The notes beneath the pieces were generated by a model, which searched no databases, was not told the origin of the DNA, and saw only the letters and a program-made list of their open reading frames with translations. Positions 1 through 5,520 of a stretch of 5,643 nucleotides of DNA are shown here, in pieces. Source of the DNA: DATLFQ01 sp035540915 (GTDB taxonomy: Bacteria > Actinomycetota > Acidimicrobiia > Acidimicrobiales > GCA-2861595); NCBI GenBank assembly GCA_035540915.1, contig DATLFQ010000179.1, forward strand, positions 1 through 5,643, read 5' to 3'. The position numbers and the translations under genes are program-made. Within the stretch, counting starts at the first letter, position 1, and each line of letters opens with the position of its first letter.

Positions 1-4
1 GCGG

Positions 5-496
5 TCAGCTGGCCTGGAAGTGCAGGGCCACATCGGTCGGCTTCACGAGCGCCAGGTAGATCGGGCACCGTTGCTGCCAGACATCGGCGATCTTCTGCAC
101 GCCCGCCTCTCCGTCGGGCGACTGGATGCTGACGTCGAGGCTGAGCTTGCCCAGGTCGGGGGCGGCGTCGCCCACGCCGAGCAGACCACGGGCGTCGGTC
201 TCGCATCGCACGGTCGCCTCGACGGCGTCGACGCGCACACCGAGCTGGGGAGCCAGGGCGTCCCGGACGAACACGACCGCGCAGCCCGCCAGCGCGCCCA
301 GCAGCAGCGCCGTCGGAGTCGGCGCCTGGTTGGTACCGCCCAGTGCCGGCGGGAGGTCGGCTCGCCAGGTGAACGGCCCGGCTGCGATCACGGCTTGGCA
401 CTCGTCGGCGCGAGCGGTCACCACCGGGGCTCCCTTCGCCTTGTCGGGTTCCTTCGTCCACGCCTCGACCGTGGCGTCGATCGTCTCCGCTCTCAT
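5..496 (-). CDS. OsmC/Ohr-family protein (peroxide-detoxifying type)
   Basis: A 163-residue cytoplasmic protein of the OsmC/Ohr superfamily, whose characterised members reduce organic hydroperoxides with a pair of cysteines. Visible here are C72 in the helix segment LLGALAGC and C144 in the segment WQQRCPIYLAL, spaced as the two reactive cysteines of the family. The N-terminal half (about 20-50) gives the beta-strand part, with TWRADLPPALGG leading into a PTPTALLLGAL stretch typical of OsmC proteins. Length fits the family (about 140-165). The ATG at 494-496 is fixed by an AGGAGG Shine-Dalgarno 4 bases upstream; the much longer open frame that continues upstream is antisense to the next gene and is not coding. 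It is divergent from the cupin-LuxR gene. Two additional cysteines (C33, C98) are present. The physiological substrate cannot be read from sequence; some family members act on other thiol or acyl substrates. Confidence 0.9.
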   Translation of the reverse strand: MRAETIDATVEAWTKEPDKAKGAPVVTARADECQAVIAAGPFTWRADLPPALGGTNQAPTPTALLLGALAGCAVVFVRDALAPQLGVRVDAVEATVRCETDARGLLGVGDAAPDLGKLSLDVSIQSPDGEAGVQKIADVWQQRCPIYLALVKPTDVALHFQAS

Positions 497-619
497 GGTC
501 CCTCCTGGGGTCGTGACACTGGCTACGAGGAGGACCGTACGGCCGCTGGGCGCACTGATCGTCCGGCGTTCGCCCGACAGATGGCGTGCTCGACGCGGTC
601 CGGAGGCCATCATTGAGGG
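497..619. promoter_or_regulatory. Divergent intergenic promoter region (OsmC / cupin-LuxR)
   Basis: This 123-bp gap separates two genes transcribed away from each other, so it must hold both promoters or the start of both leaders. I see no convincing -35/-10 pair on either strand. The only symmetrical element is the 8-bp palindrome CCGTACGG at 535-542, too short to call an operator. For the rightward gene, GGAGG at 602-606 lies 13 bases from the ATG, further than ideal, and GAGGG directly abuts the ATG. The arrangement suggests control of the OsmC gene by the neighbouring regulator, which is inference only. Confidence 0.45.
501..506 (-). promoter_or_regulatory. Shine-Dalgarno of the OsmC gene
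   Basis: The minus strand reads AGGAGG here, four bases before the ATG at 496. This is a perfect ribosome-binding core. It decides the start within a frame that stays open for more than 1 kb further upstream. Confidence 0.85.
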
Positions 620-1357
620 ATGCGGCCCGAGGCGAAGGCGCTCGACACCCGTTCGGGACGGCGGGTCGGCAAGGCGGACCTGACGGTGGCGTCGGTCGGC
701 GACACGACGATCACCCGCGAAGTCATGGCGCCGGGCTGGAAGTGGTCGGTCGACGTGAAGCCGGTCGTCGGAACGGACTTCTGTCGCGCGTTGCACCAGC
801 TGTTCATCGTCTCGGGCCGGCTTCGTGTCGTCATGGAGGACGGCGCCGAGGTCGACTTCGGTACCGGTGACGCTGGGGTCATCCCACCCGGCCACGACGC
901 CTGGGTCATCGGTGACGAGCCCTGCGAGATGATCGACTTCTCGCCGACCTACAGCCAGCTGATCGACGCCGGCGAGGCGTACCAGGCGATGACTACCCCC
1001 GGAGCCGGGGCCAAGCGGTCGTCGCGGTCGCAGGCGGCGAGAAGGTTGCGCGCCGGGGTTCGCGCTGGACGGCTCGAATCGGGGGCGGTGGAACTCGTCC
1101 TCGGCGCCGTGGGCCAGCGGCCGCGTCGGCAGTCCGGCCCGGCCGGCCTCACCGCACGTGAGGTCGAGGTGCTCGTGCTGATCGCGACCGGTGCATCGGC
1201 CAAGCAGGTCGCCTATGCGCTCGGCATCACGCTGAAGACGGCCAAGACCCACATCGAACGCATCTACACGAAGTGCGACGTCTCGAGCCGCTCCGACGCG
1301 ACCCGCTTCGCCATCGCGCACGGCCTCGTCAACCCGCTGGCGCCTGCCGGGAACTGA
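620..1357 (+). CDS. Cupin-LuxR fusion transcriptional regulator
   Basis: A 245-residue predicted one-component DNA-binding regulator. Residues about 30-108 form a cupin beta-barrel of the small actinobacterial type: APGWKWSVDVKP, then LHQLFIVSGRLRVVMEDG (first cupin motif, H59), then GDAGVIPPGHDAWVIGDEPC (second motif, H92). Residues about 140-170 resemble the linker that precedes the DNA-binding domain in actinobacterial HD-domain/LuxR proteins (VRAGRLESGAVELVLGAVGQ). Residues about 175-240 are a LuxR/FixJ-type helix-turn-helix: GLTAREVEVLVLIATG, the recognition-helix part ITLKTAKTHIERIYTK, and the tail SRSDATRFAIAHGLV. No receiver or HD domain is present, so the cupin takes the sensor position. 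The ATG at 620 is the first start after an in-frame TGA at 614-616; a GTG at codon 23 is possible but would trim the cupin's first strand. The ligand is unknown. It is divergent from the OsmC gene, a plausible target. Confidence 0.88.
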   Translation: MRPEAKALDTRSGRRVGKADLTVASVGDTTITREVMAPGWKWSVDVKPVVGTDFCRALHQLFIVSGRLRVVMEDGAEVDFGTGDAGVIPPGHDAWVIGDEPCEMIDFSPTYSQLIDAGEAYQAMTTPGAGAKRSSRSQAARRLRAGVRAGRLESGAVELVLGAVGQRPRRQSGPAGLTAREVEVLVLIATGASAKQVAYALGITLKTAKTHIERIYTKCDVSSRSDATRFAIAHGLVNPLAPAGN

Positions 1358-1631
1358 CGACCTCGATGTCAGCCCGCGGAGGCGCCGAGGGAAACTCGAC
1401 GACCACGTCCGGCTCGTCGCCGATGACCAGGCGTGGCGGGCCGCGCGCGATCCGGTACGAGCGCCGGGTGTGACCACCAGTACCGCTCGGTGCCACCCTC
1501 GGGCCGACCACATCCGTCCCTGGCTGGACAGGGCGGCTACCACTCCCCCGCTGCCCGGCTCGAGCCGCCCGACCGTGATCGAAGCGGACGTTCCGAAGCG
1601 GGTTGCCAAGGGCGTCCCCTCGGCTCATCAT
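1329..1631 (-). CDS. Possible small protein or gene remnant of unknown function
   Basis: This 100-codon frame covers most of the 309-bp gap between the cupin-LuxR and CBS genes and overlaps the end of the former by 29 bases. I do not recognise the product. Its last third (about 1331-1465) has coding-like codon statistics by eye: third positions are mostly G or C and second positions much less so, giving a natural-looking peptide (YRIARGPPRLVIGDEPDVVV and on to EFPSAPPRADIEVV). The first two-thirds have background base use. Just upstream, a different minus frame gives the plausible peptide PEGGTERYWWSH running into the same point near 1470. A frameshifted small gene, or a sequencing indel, is therefore as likely as an intact one. 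No good ribosome site precedes the ATG at 1631. If it is not real, this gap holds nothing else that I can identify apart from the CBS gene's leader. Confidence 0.25.
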   Translation of the reverse strand: MMSRGDALGNPLRNVRFDHGRAARAGQRGSGSRPVQPGTDVVGPRVAPSGTGGHTRRSYRIARGPPRLVIGDEPDVVVEFPSAPPRADIEVVSSRQAPAG

Positions 1632-1654
1632 GGCGTAGGGCCGCTCGGCTCCCC

Positions 1655-1663
1655 AGAGAGGTG
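1655..1663 (+). promoter_or_regulatory. Shine-Dalgarno of the CBS-domain gene
   Basis: AGAGAGGTG ends three bases before the ATG at 1667 (GAGG core five bases away). It supports that start over the longer open frame that begins at 1433, whose extra residues are low-complexity and unlike any CBS protein. Confidence 0.7.
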
Positions 1664-1666
1664 ACC

Positions 1667-2101
1667 ATGCGAGTGCGAGACATCATCCGCGCCAAGGGAA
1701 CCGAGGTGGAGACCGTACGCGGCGACTCCATGATGCCGGTCGCCCTCCACAAGCTGACGACGCTCAACATCGGGGCGCTGGTGGTGTCGCCCGACGGGGC
1801 GCTCGTCGACGGCGTCCTGGCCGAGCGGGACGTGGTGCGAGGGTTGGCCCGCCACGGGAGCCGCCTGCTCGAACTGCAGGTTCGTGACGTGATGACCAGG
1901 GGGACGCCGACGTGCTCGCCGGACGACCCGGTCACGAAGGTCATGGTCGACATGACCAGGTCGCGCAACCGCCACGTCCCGGTGGTGGAGGACGACCGGC
2001 TCTGCGGCCTCGTGAGCATCGGCGACGTGGTCAAGAGCCGGCTCGACGACCTGGAGCTGGAGGCCGCCGTCCTTCGGGACAACTGGATCGTCCGGCGCTA
2101 G
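1667..2101 (+). CDS. Stand-alone two-CBS-domain protein
   Basis: A 144-residue soluble protein made almost entirely of a CBS pair (Bateman module), a fold that usually binds adenosyl ligands such as AMP, ATP or SAM and signals energy or redox state. CBS1 spans about 5-64, with the strand LNIGALVVSPDG and the helix start VLAERDVVRGLARHG. CBS2 spans about 72-127, with VRDVMTRGTPTCSPDDPVTK, HVPVVEDDRLCGLVSIGD and the helix VVKSRLDDLE. The opening MRVRDIIRAKG and closing LRDNWIVRR are typical of short actinobacterial and proteobacterial CBS proteins. Length agrees with that group (about 140). The start is set by the ribosome site just upstream. The gene converges on the GH26 gene, 25 bp away, and has no same-strand partner in the window, so its target is unknown. 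Ligand binding is inferred from the family. Confidence 0.9.
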   Translation: MRVRDIIRAKGTEVETVRGDSMMPVALHKLTTLNIGALVVSPDGALVDGVLAERDVVRGLARHGSRLLELQVRDVMTRGTPTCSPDDPVTKVMVDMTRSRNRHVPVVEDDRLCGLVSIGDVVKSRLDDLELEAAVLRDNWIVRR

Positions 2102-2111
2102 AGCGGACGGA

Positions 2112-2124
2112 TCGCCCTCGGCGA
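2112..2124. terminator. Small hairpin between convergent genes, possible terminator
   Basis: In the 25-bp space between the stop of the CBS gene and the stop of the GH26 gene, TCGCC and GGCGA form a perfect 5-bp stem around a CTC loop. Its position between convergent stops fits a bidirectional terminator. The stem is short and no T-run follows on either strand, so this is weak. Confidence 0.25.
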
Positions 2125-2126
2125 GG

Positions 2127-4043
2127 TCAGGCCGGGGCGAACCTGGCGCTGGCGGCGCCCAGCCGGAACGCCGCCTCAGCCTCCGCCGAGCTCTGGATGC
2201 GCCAGTCCGTCTCCTTGTGGTGGTTGAACCACACCACGCCGGTGATCTCGGGATGGCGAGCCAGGGCGGCGAACATGTCGGCGATCCACGCCGCCTTGTT
2301 GCCGCCGCCTTCGGTGGACGCCGTCTCGGCCACGAGCAGCGGCTTGGAGGTGAGGGCCTGCGCTTGGGCGATGGTCGGGCCGAAGATCTGCTCGAAGCTC
2401 ATCCACGCCTTCCAGTGCGCGAAGTGGTCGCCCCAGTTGTAGCCGTCCATTCCCACCCGGTCGACGTAGTCGTCGCCCGGGTAGTAGGGCGCCAACGGGG
2501 GCGAGTTCGAGTAGACGACGTTCGGGCTCCACACCCACGTCACGTTGCTCGCCCCCGCGGCTTCGAACAGGCCGTGGACATGGCGCCAGGCCCGGACGAA
2601 CTCGCCCGGCCGGTTCCCGTTGACGCCCTCGGACCAGGAGTTCCAGGACCCGTTCATCTCGTGCGCGAAGCGCAGCATCAACGGCTTGTTCCAGGCGGCG
2701 ATCTGCGAGGCCCACCGTCTGATGTGCCCGTCGTGGCTGCCGTCGATGATGCGGGCCAATGAGTAGCGGGGCTGGTCGACCGGCCCCGAGCTGTCCCAAG
2801 GGTCCCAGGTGAGCATCGGGACGGCTCCACGATCGAGCACCGCCTGGGGCAGCCGGGGGTCGAAGTCCGGGTAGTGGGCGAAGTCCTGGTACCACATGAA
2901 CAGCCCGACCCTGCGGCCGGCGGCCGCCTCGAAGGCATCGAGGTCGGTGAAGTTCCACGGCCCTCCCGGGGTCGACGCGCCGAGGAACGCCCTGGGTTGC
3001 CGGGGCGCAGTGGCCGTGAAGGTGGCGCCATCCGCATAGCGGGCATCCGCGACCCCTTGGGCGAATGCGGCCTGCGCGGTGGGTGAGCTCCCGATCTGCC
3101 AGTCCTGCGACCAGCGGTGGTTGGTCCAGATGAAGCCGGCGATCTCGGGCCGGCTCCGGAGGCGGTTGAAGAAGTCGGCGATCCAGGCCGCCTTGCTGCC
3201 GCCCTGCTCGGCGCTGCCCACCTCCGTGAGCAGCACCGGCTTGCCGGTGAGACCCCGTACCGCCGAGATCGTGCCGCCGAAGACCGACTCGAAGCTCTGC
3301 CAGGTCTTGCCGTTGGTGGTGCCCCAGTTGTAGCCGTCGACGCCTGCGTAGTCGACATAGGCGTCACCGGGGTACAGGCCGGCGACCGTGCTGGCCTGGT
3401 CGTAGACCACACTGACCGACCAGATCCACTTCACGTTCGTCGCACCGGCCTGGCGGAAGATGTCGTGGACGTGGCGCCAGGCGGCAACGAACTGACCCGG
3501 GCGGTTGCCGTTGGCGCCGGCCGACCACGGATACCAGTTCCCGTTCATCTCGTGGGCGAAGCGGAGCATCAGCGGGCGGTTCCAGGCGGCGATCTGCGAG
3601 GCCCACCGCCGGATGTGCGCGTCGTGGCTGCCGTCGACGATTCGGCTCAGGGCGTACTGCGGCTGGTCGCGCCCGCCGCTGTCGTCCCACGGGGCCCAGG
3701 TGAGCACGGGCCAGGCACCCTGGTCGAGCACCCCGTCCACCAGGCGGGTGTCGAAGTTCGGGTGGTGGGCGAAGTCCTGCGCCCACATCGTCATGCCGGC
3801 CTGCTTGCCGACCGCCCGCTCGACGTCCACCAGCTCGCCGAGGTCCCAGGGGCCCGACGGCGTGCTCACGCCCCACAGCCGCTCGCCGACGACCGGAGCG
3901 GTCGTCGATGCCGAACCCGGCGCCGCCGGCAGGAGGGCGACGACGGCCGCAGCCACGACCGCCACCACGACGAATCGCCACCAGCACGACGCCGCCCGAG
4001 CCGCCCGACGACCGCGAAAAACCAAGGTCCCGCCGCTCCCCAT
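2127..4043 (-). CDS. Secreted protein with two tandem GH26-type glycoside hydrolase domains
   Basis: A 638-residue predicted extracellular glycanase. Residues 1-45 are a signal peptide: a basic n-region (RGRRAAR), a hydrophobic core (WWRFVVVAVVAAAVVALLP) and probable cleavage near GSA|S. Two GH26-like TIM-barrel domains follow, about 55-336 and 353-636, joined by a short linker with no carbohydrate-binding module. Each has the family acid/base motif RFAHEMNG (E165 and E462), the DGYNWG loop, and a strand-end glutamate as nucleophile (LLTE274, LVAE573). Both domains thus look active, and over half of their residues match by eye. GH26 includes beta-mannanases, beta-1,3-xylanases and lichenases, so the substrate is open. 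The gene lies 55 bp downstream of a membrane glycosyltransferase on the same strand, suggesting a role in making, trimming or releasing a polysaccharide. Start choice: the ATG at 4043 has a -10-like TACATT 8 bases upstream and may be leaderless. A GTG at 4061 with GGAGG three bases upstream is the alternative. The ATG at 4145 would overlap the glycosyltransferase gene and adds non-conserved residues. Confidence 0.88.
   Translation of the reverse strand: MGSGGTLVFRGRRAARAASCWWRFVVVAVVAAAVVALLPAAPGSASTTAPVVGERLWGVSTPSGPWDLGELVDVERAVGKQAGMTMWAQDFAHHPNFDTRLVDGVLDQGAWPVLTWAPWDDSGGRDQPQYALSRIVDGSHDAHIRRWASQIAAWNRPLMLRFAHEMNGNWYPWSAGANGNRPGQFVAAWRHVHDIFRQAGATNVKWIWSVSVVYDQASTVAGLYPGDAYVDYAGVDGYNWGTTNGKTWQSFESVFGGTISAVRGLTGKPVLLTEVGSAEQGGSKAAWIADFFNRLRSRPEIAGFIWTNHRWSQDWQIGSSPTAQAAFAQGVADARYADGATFTATAPRQPRAFLGASTPGGPWNFTDLDAFEAAAGRRVGLFMWYQDFAHYPDFDPRLPQAVLDRGAVPMLTWDPWDSSGPVDQPRYSLARIIDGSHDGHIRRWASQIAAWNKPLMLRFAHEMNGSWNSWSEGVNGNRPGEFVRAWRHVHGLFEAAGASNVTWVWSPNVVYSNSPPLAPYYPGDDYVDRVGMDGYNWGDHFAHWKAWMSFEQIFGPTIAQAQALTSKPLLVAETASTEGGGNKAAWIADMFAALARHPEITGVVWFNHHKETDWRIQSSAEAEAAFRLGAASARFAPA
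2688..2717. repeat. 30-bp exact direct repeat, copy in GH26 domain 2
   Basis: Identical to 3579-3608, exactly 891 bp (297 codons) away, inside the coding sequence for the helix RRWASQIAAWN preceding the acid/base strand. Similarity continues imperfectly on both sides. It reflects internal gene duplication, not a mobile element. Confidence 0.9.
3579..3608. repeat. 30-bp exact direct repeat, copy in GH26 domain 1
   Basis: Partner of the copy at 2688-2717. It encodes the same helix in the first catalytic domain, in the same reading frame. Confidence 0.9.
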
Positions 4044-4051
4044 CGGCGAAA

Positions 4052-4057
4052 AATGTA
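4052..4057 (-). promoter_or_regulatory. Candidate -10 element for the GH26 gene (short or no leader)
   Basis: In a very GC-rich setting, the minus strand reads TACATT followed by TTT, an AT-rich patch that fits the actinobacterial TAnnnT -10 pattern. It ends 8 bases before the ATG at 4043, so transcription would begin at or next to the start codon, as in leaderless mRNAs common in Actinomycetota. No clear -35 is visible, and the gene could also be co-transcribed with the glycosyltransferase. Confidence 0.35.
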
Positions 4058-4098
4058 CCACTTGCCTCCGTTGCGGGAAAGCGGCCGCCCGCCGGGCA

Positions 4099-5520
4099 CT
4101 ACTTCCGGATGACGTGGAAGCCGCGCTCGGGCCGGACGAGCGCATAGATGACGCCGGCGGCCTCCATCAGGGTGAACACCGGGAGCAGCACGACCTGCAG
4201 GGCGTAGAGTCCGGCCTGCCGGGCGAGCGGGAGCTTCGGACGGTCCCGGAGGTTGGCGTACAGGCCGACCAGGTAGCTCACCAGATACAGGCTGAAGGCG
4301 AAGTCGCCCAGCGTGCTCACCACCGTGCCGGTGCGGAACCCTGTGACCAGGTTGACGTAGGTGTAGACGAGGCCCAGCCACGAAACCGCCCACAAGGTGG
4401 TGGAGATCGCGAGGGGAATCCGAATCCACACCTTGGCCTCTGCGTACAGGATGACCCGCACCAGGCCGCTGAACCAGCGGCGACGCTGCTTGACGAAGTC
4501 CTTGACCGTTGCGGGGGCCTGCTCGACGATGCACCCCTCGACCCACCGGCACCGCCGGCCGGCCGCCATCTGGCGCAGCGCCCAGAAGGCGTCCTCGGTG
4601 ATGGAGCCCTCGGGCCCGACGTCGAAGCCCACCGCCCGCTCGACGCTGTTGCGGACGAGGATGAACGACCCGTGCAGCCCGAAGAGGGTGAACCCCAGCC
4701 GGTGCTGGAAGTGGAAGCGGCCGAGATCCTCGCCGGTGCGGATCATGTCGGCCAGGGTCAGGAAGCGGTGGCTGTCCAGGTTGCGGTGGTAGAGGATCAG
4801 CCCCTGCCCGATGCGGTGGCGACCCGACCGCTCCTCCTCGTTCACCGCGTCCCGGATGCCCACGACGACCGACGGCGACAGGTGCGACTCCTCGTCGAGG
4901 TGCATGATCCACGCGTCGTCGGGCAGGTCCGAGACGTCGATGGCGTACTGCAGGGCGCGGGCCTTGAACTGCGACCGGTTCGGGGTGCAGTAGTCGTCCG
5001 GGACCACCATGGCCCGCACGTCGTGGCGGACGTCGAGCTCGACCGGGACGTCGGTGACCACCTCGATCCGGTACGGGTACAGCGGCAGGGCCCGGAGGCA
5101 CTCCCGGACCGACTCGACCGTGCCTCGGAGTGCGTCGGCGTTGCGGCCTCTCGACACGATTCGGAAGCAGACCTCGTTCGGGCAGGCGATGGGGTAGGGG
5201 TCGGCCGCCGGCGCGCCCCTCGAGGTGGACGGCAGGCCGCGGTAGCTCACGAGGCCGAGGAGCGCCAGGAATGCGGGCAGGGCCGGGATGGCCCAGAAGA
5301 AGCTGCCGTAGGAGATGAGCGTGTCGACCGCGCCGTGGGGAACGGCCCCCTGGTCCCAGACCAGCGATCGCACGGTGCGCACGACGAGGAAGAGCCCGAC
5401 GACGCACGCGAGAATGCACAGGCGGAACGACCACTTCCGGCGCCGGCGGGCCCGCTCGGCCTCCAGCTCCCGACGCCACCAGGTCTGTGGTGCGCTCTCG
5501 ACGAGATCGCCCGCCTCCTG
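4099..5520 (-). CDS. Membrane family 2 glycosyltransferase, Egghead-like, 5' end lost
   Basis: A predicted inner-membrane glycosyltransferase using a nucleotide sugar. Numbering from the GTG at 5382 (427 residues), the cytoplasmic GT2 domain spans about 70-305: FRIVSRG strand, NRSQFKARALQYA, metal/nucleotide motif HLDEES (D163-E165), IGQGLI, catalytic TED (262-264) and QRRRW (299-303). Transmembrane stretches are about 21-46, 322-345, 358-377 and 391-415. These motifs in this order recall animal Egghead, a GDP-mannose beta-1,4-mannosyltransferase; the donor here is not proven. The GTG at 5382 is unlikely to be the true start. Upstream codons in frame encode a basic segment (ERARRRRKWSF) and another hydrophobic helix (LCILACVVGLFLVV), with coding-like base use and no start codon. 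The frame stays open into the terminal palindrome and to the last base, so the real N-terminus is missing. I end the feature at the palindrome centre, beyond which the sequence is a mirrored copy. It lies immediately upstream of the GH26 gene and is probably co-transcribed with it. Confidence 0.85.
   Translation of the reverse strand, partial: QEAGDLVESAPQTWWRRELEAERARRRRKWSFRLCILACVVGLFLVVRTVRSLVWDQGAVPHGAVDTLISYGSFFWAIPALPAFLALLGLVSYRGLPSTSRGAPAADPYPIACPNEVCFRIVSRGRNADALRGTVESVRECLRALPLYPYRIEVVTDVPVELDVRHDVRAMVVPDDYCTPNRSQFKARALQYAIDVSDLPDDAWIMHLDEESHLSPSVVVGIRDAVNEEERSGRHRIGQGLILYHRNLDSHRFLTLADMIRTGEDLGRFHFQHRLGFTLFGLHGSFILVRNSVERAVGFDVGPEGSITEDAFWALRQMAAGRRCRWVEGCIVEQAPATVKDFVKQRRRWFSGLVRVILYAEAKVWIRIPLAISTTLWAVSWLGLVYTYVNLVTGFRTGTVVSTLGDFAFSLYLVSYLVGLYANLRDRPKLPLARQAGLYALQVVLLPVFTLMEAAGVIYALVRPERGFHVIRK

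Noticed and set aside
535..542. CCGTACGG palindrome as an operator
   Set aside because: Eight bases, no extension of symmetry and no second copy; expected by chance in GC-rich DNA.
497..1609. 534-codon minus-strand frame extending the OsmC gene upstream across the cupin-LuxR gene
   Set aside because: It is antisense to a clear domain-bearing gene, the extra part is arginine-rich with no recognisable domain, and a strong Shine-Dalgarno marks the internal ATG at 496.
1433..1666. N-terminal extension of the CBS protein
   Set aside because: The extension is low-complexity, and the ribosome site at 1655-1663 plus the typical CBS opening support the start at 1667.
4081..4101. GC-rich symmetrical stretch after the glycosyltransferase stop as a terminator
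   Set aside because: Stem of about 5 bp with almost no loop and no T-run, and it sits between two genes likely to be co-transcribed.
3117..4112. Long plus-strand frame antisense to the GH26 gene
   Set aside because: High-GC antisense shadow; the minus strand encodes two complete catalytic domains here.
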